A DNA stretch of 64,000 nt from Planctomycetota bacterium (GTDB taxonomy: Bacteria; Planctomycetota; Planctomycetia; JALXBF01), in NCBI GenBank assembly GCA_026991575.1, contig JALXBF010000181.1, positions 32,982 through 96,981 of the forward strand, given 5' to 3'. The position numbers and the translations under genes are program-made. Shown one piece after another: positions 9,379 to 18,590 of the stretch. Each line of letters starts with the position of its first letter. Position 1 is the stretch's first letter. The notes beneath the pieces were generated by a model, which was not told where the DNA came from, did no database searches, and saw only the letters and a list, made by a program, of their open reading frames with translations.

Positions 9379-10671
9379 GTGAACAGTCGGTATCGAGCGG
9401 TTCTGATCCTGCTGTGGACTGTCTTCCTGTGCGGTGCGGACTGGCCCCAGTGGCGCGGTCCGAATCGCGACGGCCGTTCGCCAGAGACTGGTCTGGCCGA
9501 CCGGTGGCCCGAAGGTGGTCCACGTCTGGTGCAGGTGTTGCGCGGTGCAGGAGGCGGTTTTGCCAGCGTTGCCATCGTGGATGATACGCTTTACACCCAG
9601 GGCTACTTCGGAGACAACGAGTGCGTCGTCGCCTTCGACCTGGCCACCGGTCGCAAGCGGTGGCAGCGGCCCGTCGGCCGGACAATCCAAGTCGGCTACC
9701 CGGGAGCACGCAGTACGCCGACCGTCGATGGTGACCGATTGTATGTGGAGACGGTCGAGGGAGGGATCGCCTGCTTGGATCGGTCCACCGGGCGGGTGAT
9801 CTGGCGGCGGGACATGGTCCGCGAGTTTGGGGGCTGGCGACCCAACTGGGGGTATGCGGAGTCGCCCTTGGTGGACGGCGATGCTGTTATCGTGACGCCA
9901 GGGGGCGCGAGAGCGACCATTGTGAAGTTGAACAAGCATACCGGGCGGGTGATCTGGCAATGCGCGATCCGTTCAAGCAGACAGCAAGGCGGCAGGCGGG
10001 GCCTGGGCGGACGCGGCGAACGGGCCGCGTACGCCTCGGTGGTCATCAGCAATGCAGGGGGCCGCAAGCAGTACGTCCAGTTCTTGGATAGCGCCGTCGT
10101 TGGCGTGGATGCCGCCACCGGGCGGCTGCTGTGGCGTTACGCAGCCCCAGCCAACCGGACCGCTAACATCGCAACGCCGATCGTGCAGGGCGATTTCGTC
10201 TTCGCAACCTCAGCGTATAACACCGGCGGCGGCCTGGTGCGGCTGCGACCGGCCGGGCGACGGCGCGTGATGGCCGAAGAGGTCTACTTCACCCGTCGAA
10301 TGCAGAACCACCACGGCGGGGTGGTTCTGCATGATGGCTACATCTATGGGTGCAGCGGATCGATCTGGACGTGCATCGAGTTTGCCACAGGTAAGCTGCG
10401 CTGGCGCGACCGCGGCATTGGGAAGGGCTCGATCGTCTACGCAGACGGCAAACTCGTGCTCTTCAGCGAGCGCGGACGGGTGGCGTTGGTCGAGGCTTCC
10501 CCGGAAGGCTATCGAGAGCTCGGCCGCTTCGAGCTGCCGGAGCGCAGCGAGCACCCGACGTGGCCCCATCCGGTGATCGCCAACGGCCGACTCTACCTGC
10601 GCGACTGGAACAACATCTTCGTGTACGCCGTGGCCGAGGCCACCGCAGGCGTGGCGGTCCGGCAACCGTGA
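9379..10671 (+). CDS. Secreted PQQ-like beta-propeller protein
   Basis: The 430-residue protein has a signal peptide (VNSRYRAVLILLWTVFLCG) immediately followed by ADWPQWRGPNRDG, a start seen in a large planctomycete family of BamB/PQQ-dehydrogenase-like propellers. Repeated blade motifs follow, such as VAFDLATGRKRWQR, ACLDRSTGRVIWRR, VKLNKHTGRVIWQ, VGVDAATGRLLWRY and IEFATGKLRWRD, giving about seven or eight blades. No haem site and no obvious PQQ-dehydrogenase active-site set is visible, so it could be a structural or binding partner. Coupling to the preceding dehydrogenase/cytochrome suggests a shared periplasmic redox or polymer-processing role (inference). Confidence 0.88.
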   Translation: MNSRYRAVLILLWTVFLCGADWPQWRGPNRDGRSPETGLADRWPEGGPRLVQVLRGAGGGFASVAIVDDTLYTQGYFGDNECVVAFDLATGRKRWQRPVGRTIQVGYPGARSTPTVDGDRLYVETVEGGIACLDRSTGRVIWRRDMVREFGGWRPNWGYAESPLVDGDAVIVTPGGARATIVKLNKHTGRVIWQCAIRSSRQQGGRRGLGGRGERAAYASVVISNAGGRKQYVQFLDSAVVGVDAATGRLLWRYAAPANRTANIATPIVQGDFVFATSAYNTGGGLVRLRPAGRRRVMAEEVYFTRRMQNHHGGVVLHDGYIYGCSGSIWTCIEFATGKLRWRDRGIGKGSIVYADGKLVLFSERGRVALVEASPEGYRELGRFELPERSEHPTWPHPVIANGRLYLRDWNNIFVYAVAEATAGVAVRQP

Positions 10672-10696
10672 GCTGTCGCGGTTGCTTGCGACCGGC

Positions 10697-10987
10697 TTAC
10701 CGGCCCATGAGAATCTGATGCGCTTCCTTGACGATACCCAGCGGCACGCTGGCAGCACCGGCCAGCACCTTCACCACCGGGTTCGGCCCGGCGTTCTGGT
10801 ACTGCTGCATCGGTTCGTAAAGCAGCGGGTGGCGTTCGACGAACGAGGTGCCTGCCGCGACCCGCTGGTATCCGTAGTCGGCCGGCTGCGTTTGCGAGAC
10901 GGCGGCCGTCGGCGTGGACTGGCAACCGGCGACAAGCAGGACCGTACCACAGGCAGCCAGAGACAGTGTCAACGAGACTTTTCGCAT
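10697..10987 (-). CDS. Small lipoprotein
   Basis: The 96-residue product starts MRKVSLTLSLAACGTVLLVAGCQS, a lipoprotein signal peptide with lipobox LVAGC; mature Cys at about residue 22. The remainder (YGYQRVAAGTSFVERHPLLYEPMQQYQNAG...VKVLAGAASVPLGIVKEAHQILMGR) has no recognised domain. The longer open frame starting at 11110 is unlikely because GGAGGTAGG precedes the ATG at 10987 and that start gives a perfect lipoprotein signal. It converges on the propeller gene with 25 bp between stops. Function is unknown. Confidence 0.75.
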   Translation of the reverse strand: MRKVSLTLSLAACGTVLLVAGCQSTPTAAVSQTQPADYGYQRVAAGTSFVERHPLLYEPMQQYQNAGPNPVVKVLAGAASVPLGIVKEAHQILMGR

Positions 10988-11221
10988 CGCACCTACCTCC
11001 GCAGGAGTCGTGGCTGTCCCCGGCTCCGTTGGCCGCCCACTCAACTGTAGCCGGCCGGCGGGGTGAGGCCAGGGGTGGGCAGGCAGCGCCGCGATGAAGA
11101 CTACCAACACTGAGGCACACGCCGAGGGTGCGGATCCGGTAAGCTAACAAGACTGATCAGGCGGTGTGGGTACACCGGCTGATACTGCGCAGCCTGGATA
11201 CGCATCGCGAGGAAGCCGGCC

Positions 11222-11701
11222 ATGGTCGCCAGAGACTTACTCCTGATCAGCTCAGCAGCTATCGCTATCGTCGGCACGCTAGCGGCTCATCGGCAGCAGG
11301 AGCTCACGCCCGAAGAAGAGGCGTTTGCGCGCATGCTAAGAGACTCCTACTGGCAAGGCCACTGGTACAGAAAGACCGATAAGGGGTTGCAGTATGGCGG
11401 CGAAGACGGCTACCACATCTTGCGAGCCGAGCGGGTAGCCCCCGGCCACTGGTCGATCGTGGCGGAGTTCAAGTTGCATGGCAAACCGGTGCGGTTTGCC
11501 ATCCCGGCTCGCGTGGCCTTCGTCGGTGGCACAGCCGTGGTCTATCTGGACGGGTTGCGTCTGCCCGGCGAGCCGCCGTTTAACTTCCGGGTGGTCTTCC
11601 ACGAGGGCATGTACAGCGGTGTGTTCACGAGCGAGCCGTTGTCGGGCATCGTGCTGGGAGCAAGGGTGCCGGCGCCGCAGGAGGCAGCCAAAGGTCCCTA
11701 G
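11222..11701 (+). CDS. Secreted or anchored conserved hypothetical protein
   Basis: The 159-residue protein has a hydrophobic N-terminus (VARDLLLISSAAIAIVGTLAAH), then a charged helix with EEEAFARMLRDSYWQGHWYRK and a beta-rich domain of about 100 residues (GLQYGGEDGYHILRAERVAPGHWSIVAEFKLHGKPVRFAIPARV) ending in VVFHEGMYSGVF. I cannot name the family. Its TAG stop (11699-11701) shares the CTAG tetranucleotide with the stop of the convergent acetyltransferase gene. Confidence 0.6.
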   Translation: MVARDLLLISSAAIAIVGTLAAHRQQELTPEEEAFARMLRDSYWQGHWYRKTDKGLQYGGEDGYHILRAERVAPGHWSIVAEFKLHGKPVRFAIPARVAFVGGTAVVYLDGLRLPGEPPFNFRVVFHEGMYSGVFTSEPLSGIVLGARVPAPQEAAKGP

Positions 11702-12180
11702 CTCAGCGTCTCTTCCCAGACATCGTAACCGCTCGGCCGCATGCCGACCGCTTCATAGGCCGACCGAGCCCGCCGATTGTGGCCCATGACGTACAGTCGC
11801 AGCAGGGGCACACGCTCGCGGACAGCCAGCGTGCGGATGTGCTCATACAGAGCGCGGAAGACCCCCAGCCTTCGAAATGCCGGCTCCACGTACACACTCT
11901 GCAGCCACCAGATCCAGCCGTTTCGCCAGTCGCTCCACTCACGCGTGATCAGCGTCTGACCCACCACCCGGCCGTCCACTTCGGCCACAAAGTACTGTCC
12001 CTTCGTCGGGTCGCTCAGTACGGCGACGACGCCGGCATGGACCTGGTCGGGGTTCAGGCGGAGCTGTTCGGTTTCCTGGGCGATGGCCATGTTAAACCGT
12101 GCGATGACCGGGGCGTCCTTAAGCTGCGCGTTTCGAACACGAATCTTGGTCACCTTCTTCTGTGAGGACTGCATCATCAA
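11698..12180 (-). CDS. GNAT-family N-acetyltransferase
   Basis: This 160-residue protein has the GNAT fold signature: the N-terminal strand and helix (IRVRNAQLKDAPVIARFNMAIAQE), the central strands FVAEVDGRVVGQTLI and WWLQSVYVEPAFRRLGVFRALYEHI (acetyl-CoA pyrophosphate-binding A motif with a degenerate R/Q-x-x-G-x-G/A), and the final RLYVMGHNRRARSAYEAVGM. It transfers an acetyl group from acetyl-CoA to an amine; the acceptor cannot be told. The gene start lies inside the 3' end of the upstream membrane glycosyltransferase gene (overlap about 60 bp with the ATGs at 12174-12180, about 35 bp with GTG 12153), suggesting coupling. No ribosome binding site clearly decides among these starts. Confidence 0.85.
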   Translation of the reverse strand: MMMQSSQKKVTKIRVRNAQLKDAPVIARFNMAIAQETEQLRLNPDQVHAGVVAVLSDPTKGQYFVAEVDGRVVGQTLITREWSDWRNGWIWWLQSVYVEPAFRRLGVFRALYEHIRTLAVRERVPLLRLYVMGHNRRARSAYEAVGMRPSGYDVWEETLS

Positions 12181-13615
12181 CGGCTGCCAGAGCTTGTGGC
12201 GCGGTACGGGAGCCCGTTAGCCAGGCAGGCCGCAGCAGGGCGATGATTCCAATCGCAGCGTAGACCGCCTGGAATGCCTCCACCGGCAGCCGGAACCGGA
12301 TCGAGACGATCGTCAGTGTGTGGAACAGACAGACCGCCGCGTACGCGGCCGGCAAAGGCCAAAGACGTCGCCACAGCTGACGGCCACGCCAGAGTCCCAG
12401 CAGACTCAGGGCCACGAACAAAGCATGATATGCCCGGTACGCGGGCAGCCGTGTTCGAGGATTGGTCTCGTCGAACAGCAGGAAGTAACGCAGACGCTGC
12501 AAGCACAGGCGGACGTAGTGGTCCGGGTGGTGCCGGATGTAGTCCAGCACGGCATGCAACAGGAATTGGCATCGTTCCGGTTCGCTCAGCGTCGCCAGAC
12601 GCTGCCGCTCGGACGGTGTCAGCACCATGTCGTCAATGTAGCGGGTCTCGTGGCGCGCTTTCCAGAGCGTCTCGGTCAGCTCGCGCAACCCGCCGCGGGC
12701 CATTGCCACCAGGTCGTCTGCCTCGGCCCGGGGGATCTTGTCCGTGCCCCATGACCGAGGGTGATTGCCCTGCCAGAACGCATAGCCGAATGTGCTCTTG
12801 ATCGGAATGAACCTGCCGAAGACCGCGTAGTTCCGCACCAACCAGGGCAACGGCAGGAGGACGGCGACGCTTGCTGCGATTACGATCGCACGCAGACGCA
12901 CGCCGAGCGGTGTGGCGCGGTTGCATTGGGGGGGACGCCAGCATAAGGCCGTGAGAATGGCGACAAAGAAGACCAGGCCGAGGATGGGATCGGTCAAAAG
13001 GGTGAGCCCCCCTAGCAGGCCGAGGAATACGGCTTTCAGAGCGACCGTCCGCGCTACGGGCTGGGGGCCCAGTTCGGTCAGAGACAGCCCCGAGTGAATC
13101 AGCAAGGCTGCCTCCAGCGAAAGCAACGTGATCGGCTGCAGATGAGTGACGGCGTAGACCAGCGTGGGATGCAGCGCGGTTGTCCATCCGGCGAGCCAAC
13201 CTATAACCGGCCGTTCCGGCACCATGCGCCAACAGATTGCCGCAACCAGCAGCGGTAACCAGGCACCCAGAACTGCCTGGATCAGCTGAAGCCACAAAGC
13301 TGCCGCAGCGTTCTGAACGCCAAGGGCCAGGTAGGCGATGGCCACGAGCGACGGATAGACCGGAGCCTGACTGGCGGTCGGTCCGAACATCCCGAGGAAT
13401 TCGATGCTGAAGCCCCGGCCAGTCACGAGGTTCGCAGCAATCTGACCGTACTCGTACCAGACGTTCGGCAGCAGATAGCTGCGCGCGGTTTGGACCACAG
13501 CCACCCTGACGATGGCCGCGCCAAGAAACAGCGCGCAGAGCCCGATGAACCGGCTGCGAGCTGGGCCGGCGAGTTCCTCGCTGAGATTGCTGCTTCTCAC
13601 AAGGACCCCTGGCAT
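12119..13615 (-). CDS. Membrane glycosyltransferase (GT39/87-like)
   Basis: This polytopic protein of 498 residues has about ten hydrophobic segments. After the first transmembrane helix comes a lumenal/periplasmic loop (YLLPNVWYEYGQIAANLVTGRGFSIEFLGMFGPTASQAPVYPSLVAI) resembling the first catalytic loop of lipid-phosphosugar-dependent GT-C enzymes. A second soluble loop (residues about 275-370, YGYAFWQGNHPRSWGTDKIPRAEADDLVAMARGGLREL) lies between helices. GT-C enzymes of this type transfer sugars from polyprenyl-phosphate donors to lipids or proteins on the outer face of the membrane. The ATG at 13615 has GGGCGGA upstream. It overlaps the downstream acetyltransferase gene. Confidence 0.75.
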   Translation of the reverse strand: MPGVLVRSSNLSEELAGPARSRFIGLCALFLGAAIVRVAVVQTARSYLLPNVWYEYGQIAANLVTGRGFSIEFLGMFGPTASQAPVYPSLVAIAYLALGVQNAAAALWLQLIQAVLGAWLPLLVAAICWRMVPERPVIGWLAGWTTALHPTLVYAVTHLQPITLLSLEAALLIHSGLSLTELGPQPVARTVALKAVFLGLLGGLTLLTDPILGLVFFVAILTALCWRPPQCNRATPLGVRLRAIVIAASVAVLLPLPWLVRNYAVFGRFIPIKSTFGYAFWQGNHPRSWGTDKIPRAEADDLVAMARGGLRELTETLWKARHETRYIDDMVLTPSERQRLATLSEPERCQFLLHAVLDYIRHHPDHYVRLCLQRLRYFLLFDETNPRTRLPAYRAYHALFVALSLLGLWRGRQLWRRLWPLPAAYAAVCLFHTLTIVSIRFRLPVEAFQAVYAAIGIIALLRPAWLTGSRTAPQALAAVDDAVLTEEGDQDSCSKRAA

Positions 13616-14053
13616 GCGATGTCCGCCCGTGGGGTGCGCTGGGTGCGCACGTTTCTGGCCGCCCGCGCCGGGTTCCTTAGGCGGGGAGCGCCGGCGGCGT
13701 GCTGTGCCACCAGTTATGCCACCCGGCGCGTACCAATGGCGCTGTGGTCCGTGTGGTACGGTTTCTTCCCGGTATCATCAAGATGCCTTCGCCACGGAGC
13801 ACCGGGGGGCCGCCTCTGCCGTGACTTCGTGAAATCGAAACGAAAATCCCTTGGCCTCCCCAGCGTGCGCTGAGATCGCGCAGAACTGGTCGCCCCTTGC
13901 TCGTGGGCATGCGCGGCGGCCCTCGAGTACGGATGGCGTCGGTACCCGTGGTCGTCGGGATCACGCGGAGCCGGTGCTCGGCGCTATCGAGCGTGCGGCT
14001 AGACTTGATGGGTGCTTCATGGCGTAGCCGAAGGAGCGACGATCGAGGGCGGG
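13616..14053. other. Intergenic region, divergent
   Basis: About 440 bp between two divergent genes. Short open frames occur on both strands but none has a convincing start, ribosome binding site or protein-like composition. No tRNA, repeat or clear terminator was seen; it presumably holds the two divergent promoters. Confidence 0.5.
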
Positions 14054-16081
14054 ATGCCGGGGGATGTGATGTGGGCTCTGGTGGGCAAAGAACTTAGGCA
14101 ACTCAGCCAGCACTGGCTGTGCTTCGCGCTGCGCGTCGTGCCAGCTGCTGTCGTGCTGGCGCATTGTTTCGCGCAGGAGCAACCGGCGACGATTCACGGG
14201 TATCAGCGGTTCGTCCGTGAGGTTTACAAAGCAGTGGGGGCCGTCGAGTTCGTTGCCCTGGGGGTCTTGCTCTTCTGGGTCGCCCCGGCTCTAACTCAAG
14301 AGCGCGAGCGCGGCACGCTGCCTTTGCTGCTGTTAACAAGCTTTAGTCCAGCAACCATCGCGCTGGCAAAAGCCGCTAGCCGGATGGCTCTGCTGGGCGT
14401 GCCCGCGTTGACCATGACCGGCGTGGTCTTCCTGCTGACGTTATTGGGTGGGCTTGAACCGGCTCAGTTCCTCCGGCTCCAGGCGGCATACGTGGTGACG
14501 GGGCTGTTCACCGTGTCCTTCGCCGTGGCCATATCGGCGCGGAGCCGAACGACGGTCAGCGCCGTGACGATGTTGGTCGCGTGGTCATTGCTGCTGTGGA
14601 TGCTCGTGCCGGCAGCGGTTCTCAGCGTTACGGAAGCGTTGATCAGGCAACCGGATTACCAGCTCTACCTGATGCCCCTACACCTGCCCGCATTGGTCAG
14701 TATCGTGCTAGACCCTCTGGGATATGCCTCGGTTATATCTGCCGGCACTTGGTGGCTGCTACCGGCTGGATTCGCGCTCCATCTACTGGCGGCCGCCGGC
14801 CTGTTGGGGTGTGCGGGGCGCTGGGTGGCCAATCGGGAACTGCTGTGGCGGCCGCCGGAACGGCCTGTCGTTTCAGGGCAACGGTGGTGGACGCGGGCGT
14901 ACTGGAAGCGGGTCGGACTGCCATTACGACGCTGGCTGCGCGGCCGACTGGCCGCAGTGGCTGACTTGGTCGAGCGGGCGGGCGTCCCCGGCGTGCTGAC
15001 GCTGCGAGCCGTGGTGGGCAATCCATACGACTCACGGGGCTCACTAGGGATGTTCGTTCTTGCCATCACCGCGCTGCCGATGGGAGCGCTGCTGCTTTCC
15101 GAGGCTGAGCCACCCTGGGACCTCGTGGCGCTGGCGCTGATACTTGCGGTTCCCGCATTGCTCGTACTGCCAGCCGCTCCGGGAGTTGCGTGCGCCATGC
15201 TGGGCGTCGCCCTCGGGCTACAGCCCCAGGATGTGTTCCACGAGATTACCGAGGATGTGCTGGCGACGGCGGTGGTCGTGGCAGCGCCGGTCTTGTGGGC
15301 GACTGCGGCCGCGGGCTTGGTCCGCGACCGGACCAGTGCCATGCTCGAAGTACTCAACGCCACCCCGCTGTCCGCCACGACGCTCACGGCGATACCTGTC
15401 GCATGTGCCGCTCGGGCAGCAGTGCCTGTCTTAGCCCTCGTGGCCGGGGCTCTGGCCACCCATCTTGCGGTCGTCCTCCAGCCGGAGCTGTCGGGAGGCG
15501 GGCACGAAAGGGCTGATGACGTCTGGTTCACCACTGCGAACCTAGCGATGTGGTGGTTTGAAACGCTGCTGGACCTGATCATGGGGCTGGTGGTAGCCGT
15601 GGCTTTCGGCCTGGTAGCGAAGCGAACCGGGGGCGCTGTCTCGATGGTTGCGGGCGCGTACGCGTTGACATGGCTGATGTTGATCGCGGCGGACCAATCT
15701 CCGTTTCTTCGGCCGGTTTACGTGTTCCCGAGCGTTGGCCTGGTTTGCCTGGTGGTCGGCAGCTTGCTGCGAAACCGGACATGGCACGTCTGGCTAAGCG
15801 GCACGGGGCTGTTGTGGTTCTTGGGGGCCGCACCGGCGCTGGCTGTGGAGTTGATGCCCCGTCTGCACACGCAGTCGCTTGCCTCACCTGCTTGGTGGCG
15901 CTGGTGGATGCTGTACCCGCTTAACGTATTTCGCCAGATTGCACCGCTTGGGCAAAGCGCCACGGTCTTGTTCCTGCACGCCGTGGTGGCCTGTATTCTG
16001 CTGGCTTGGCTCTGCGCGAATTACGAGGCGTGGACGGGGCGACCAGCCGGCGCCACCGCGCCACGCCCCGCGGGGCACTAA
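14054..16081 (+). CDS. ABC-2 type permease with two modules
   Basis: The 675-residue integral membrane protein has at least twelve hydrophobic segments. Two internal copies of the ABC-2 permease signature are visible: LTQERERGTLPLLLLTSFSPATIALAKA near residue 80 and LVRDRTSAMLEVLNATPLSATTLTAI near residue 425, each after a helix. It is therefore likely two fused permease halves, forming the transmembrane channel of an exporter driven by a separate ATPase. No ATPase gene is adjacent, which is unusual for this class. GAGGGCGGG precedes the ATG at 14054; an upstream ATG at 14012 is less likely. The transported substrate is unknown. Confidence 0.78.
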   Translation: MPGDVMWALVGKELRQLSQHWLCFALRVVPAAVVLAHCFAQEQPATIHGYQRFVREVYKAVGAVEFVALGVLLFWVAPALTQERERGTLPLLLLTSFSPATIALAKAASRMALLGVPALTMTGVVFLLTLLGGLEPAQFLRLQAAYVVTGLFTVSFAVAISARSRTTVSAVTMLVAWSLLLWMLVPAAVLSVTEALIRQPDYQLYLMPLHLPALVSIVLDPLGYASVISAGTWWLLPAGFALHLLAAAGLLGCAGRWVANRELLWRPPERPVVSGQRWWTRAYWKRVGLPLRRWLRGRLAAVADLVERAGVPGVLTLRAVVGNPYDSRGSLGMFVLAITALPMGALLLSEAEPPWDLVALALILAVPALLVLPAAPGVACAMLGVALGLQPQDVFHEITEDVLATAVVVAAPVLWATAAAGLVRDRTSAMLEVLNATPLSATTLTAIPVACAARAAVPVLALVAGALATHLAVVLQPELSGGGHERADDVWFTTANLAMWWFETLLDLIMGLVVAVAFGLVAKRTGGAVSMVAGAYALTWLMLIAADQSPFLRPVYVFPSVGLVCLVVGSLLRNRTWHVWLSGTGLLWFLGAAPALAVELMPRLHTQSLASPAWWRWWMLYPLNVFRQIAPLGQSATVLFLHAVVACILLAWLCANYEAWTGRPAGATAPRPAGH

Positions 16082-16516
16082 GCTCGGGCACACTGGTACG
16101 TTCGCTGGATGAGGGCACGTCTGCTGGCATGTGGGCACAGGAGCGGCGTGCCCAGTGCGCGCGATTGTCGACGAGGACGCGACACGACCCACCGGGCGGA
16201 TCGTCGCATGCCCGGTACTCTTGTTCACAGCGTCCGACCGACCGTTACCTGGATGGGGCGGCGTGACCCGGGGGCGGGCCAGGGCGCGGGCAGGAGCATC
16301 CTGTCTGGGAACGAGCTCTGCTCGGCTGCGCACCGGTGCCATGCACCGGGCGAACGGCAACCGGTCTACACCTGGTCGCAGGCTTGGCACAGCGGCCGAG
16401 CAGCTGGTTGGCACGCACTTTCCGGGCCGCTCGTCCCGGGCGACTGCCGTATTGCGCGTGCTAGGGGCGAAAGCAGAGCGGCCCACCGCCCACTTAAGCC
16501 CGGCAAATGGTCTGCT
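16082..16516. other. Intergenic region, convergent
   Basis: About 435 bp between convergent genes. It contains overlapping open frames on both strands without ribosome binding sites or recognisable protein patterns. A loose 7-bp inverted repeat (16113-16119 with 16147-16153) is present but has no T-run, so I do not call a terminator. Confidence 0.45.
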
Positions 16517-18241
16517 TCATCGAATGTCTTCGGCGAAGGCCAGCGGGGTCAGCGCTTGGCCTGTCGCTGCGCGCGTCAGTTCGTTCCATGGCAGCATGCG
16601 GCCATGACCGAACACGCGTTCCCTGAGGAACTCGCCAACCTTCGGGTTGCCTGTGTAGATGAACTCAGCAGGGGCACGGTCTGGTGCAAGCGCTCGGACC
16701 ATCGCGTGGTGGACCTGCGAGGCGAACATCTCGCCCATCATGTAATTGTGGTAGTACGCCGGTGCGGCCACGATGTGAATCTTGCTGGCGTAGTCCGGTT
16801 CGTCGCGCCCCTCCGGTGGCGTGATGCCCTGATAGCGTTGCACCATCTGCCACCAGAGTCGGTTCAAGTCCTGATCGGGATTCTTGTACAGCTCCCGCTC
16901 AAACCGCAGCATTACCTGACACCACCGAGAGAAGATCAGCATCTGGTAGCGGAGCATGTCGCGGCCGGCCTGTTCGATCTGCTCCGACGTCAGCCCGTCG
17001 GGCAACTTGTCACCGACCACGCCTACGCTCTGCATCCAGCTGAGACGCTTTGACAAGCGGCCGAACATCATTGCGATCCCTTCGGTGGCGAGGATATGTG
17101 CTTCGGTGCGGAGCAGGTAAGGCAGTCTTCGGGGCACGTACTTGGAGTAGACCGCGTGCCCCAGTTCATGGAGCATCGTCTCCATCCAACGTTCGCTCGG
17201 CACAACATTCGCCAGGACGCGGACGTCTCCCTCGCGGTCGATGTCGATACAGAACGCGTGCGGGCTCTTGCCCGGCTTCTCGAACAGGTCGCTACGGTCG
17301 AGCACGTCGCGGACGTCCAGCCCGATCCCGGCGAAGAACTCGCGGCAAACCTGAACGATGTTGGTACGACGGTACAGTTCGTCAAAGTCCACGTCGAAGA
17401 TGTTGGGGGCTTCCTGGAAGAACGGGTCATGGTAGTGCCACGGCCGGAGCTCGTCGGGGCTGATACCGTAGTCCCGCGCCAACCGCTCGTCGATCGCTCG
17501 CTTTACGGCCAGGAAGGGCTCGCGGGTGAGTTCATCGAGTTCGTCGAAGAGACGCAAGATCTCGTTCGGCTGCTGTTCGTTGATGACAAGCATCATGTCG
17601 TGGAAGTTGTCGAAGCCCAACTTGCGTGCGGCTTGATTACGCAGCTGGATCAGTTCCTTGAGGTCTTTCTCCACCACGCGGCCCACGCGTTTGCTGGCCT
17701 CCCACACTCTGCGGCGGTAATCGCTGTCCTTCGACTCACGCAACACCTGGCGCACCTGGTTATCCGTCAGCTTCTTGCCGTCTACTTCCGGGCGAAACAC
17801 GTTGAACGCACGCTCGACGGCGTTTTCCTTGCGCGTGATCTGCTTCAGTAGCTCCGGATCCAGCTGCTTCGGCAGATAGGTCAGGTACATGACCTGGATC
17901 TGGCGGGCAAGCACCGGATTGCGAATGGATCGGCTTTCGACTAGAGATTTCAAGCGCGCGAACACCTCCCGATCAGACAGCGCCAGGTCATACTGGTTCT
18001 GGATGCGTTCCTTTTCGCGGTACGCCTCCTCAGTACCGCTGATGTTTGCCTGCCACCAGGCCCTGGCAAGCTGTATCTCGAGGGGCCGGATCTTTTGTTC
18101 GTAGAGCCGGACGAGTTCGATGGCTTGCTCGTCGGCCGAGTCGCCCCGCGCTCGCGCTGCCCAAACCAGACTCGCAACCATGATCAGCGTGGCCACTGCG
18201 AGTGCTGCCAGCGTTGCCCATTTGGACTCGAGCCACATCAC
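16517..18241 (-). CDS. Secreted M2-family-like metallopeptidase
   Basis: This 574-residue zinc peptidase has an N-terminal signal/anchor helix (MMWLESKWATLAALAVATLIMVASLVWAARARG). The catalytic HExxH motif is HELGHAVYSKYV (H358-H362), and the downstream EAHILATEGIAMMF supplies the third, glutamate, zinc ligand. The helical N-terminal half (QLRNQAARKLGFDNFHDMML) is characteristic of the peptidyl-dipeptidase A (ACE-like, M2) and related M3 groups. It probably trims peptides outside the cytoplasm. A GTG at 18241 with GGGAGG 8 nt upstream is preferred over the ATG at 18238. Confidence 0.88.
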   Translation of the reverse strand: MMWLESKWATLAALAVATLIMVASLVWAARARGDSADEQAIELVRLYEQKIRPLEIQLARAWWQANISGTEEAYREKERIQNQYDLALSDREVFARLKSLVESRSIRNPVLARQIQVMYLTYLPKQLDPELLKQITRKENAVERAFNVFRPEVDGKKLTDNQVRQVLRESKDSDYRRRVWEASKRVGRVVEKDLKELIQLRNQAARKLGFDNFHDMMLVINEQQPNEILRLFDELDELTREPFLAVKRAIDERLARDYGISPDELRPWHYHDPFFQEAPNIFDVDFDELYRRTNIVQVCREFFAGIGLDVRDVLDRSDLFEKPGKSPHAFCIDIDREGDVRVLANVVPSERWMETMLHELGHAVYSKYVPRRLPYLLRTEAHILATEGIAMMFGRLSKRLSWMQSVGVVGDKLPDGLTSEQIEQAGRDMLRYQMLIFSRWCQVMLRFERELYKNPDQDLNRLWWQMVQRYQGITPPEGRDEPDYASKIHIVAAPAYYHNYMMGEMFASQVHHAMVRALAPDRAPAEFIYTGNPKVGEFLRERVFGHGRMLPWNELTRAATGQALTPLAFAEDIR

Positions 18242-18590
18242 GTCGTCAGCCTCCCACGATGCGTTGGCGTGTTTGGCCTTCGTGCGTCTGGCGGATTGTA
18301 CCGCAACCGCCTGGCCGCAGCGCCGCCGTGGGGACTAGCCGCCGCCGACGGGCAACGGAACCGCCGGGGGCCGGACCGCGCTCGGGGAACCGGCAGGCGG
18401 TCTGAGAGAGCACGCAGCAGAAGTGCCCGGTTCGCGGTGCTTGTTCCCGGGGGGGGCCGCACCCCCGGTGGGCGGGATATGATGGCATCAGGTGCCGGTC
18501 GGCGCGCGGTGCATGCCGCTTGCGCCTGGTTCGGCGGGGCCGTTGTCGGAGGGTGTCGCCACGGCGGCCGGTCAGAGCGTGCCGAGGGTG
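18242..18590. other. Intergenic region with a G/C hairpin
   Basis: About 350 bp between the sugar dehydrogenase (ending at 18591) and the start of the metallopeptidase. A 7-bp stem, CCGGGGG with CCCCCGG, spans 18447-18468 with an 8-nt loop and no T-run. It could terminate or protect the upstream transcript; nothing else is seen. Confidence 0.4.
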
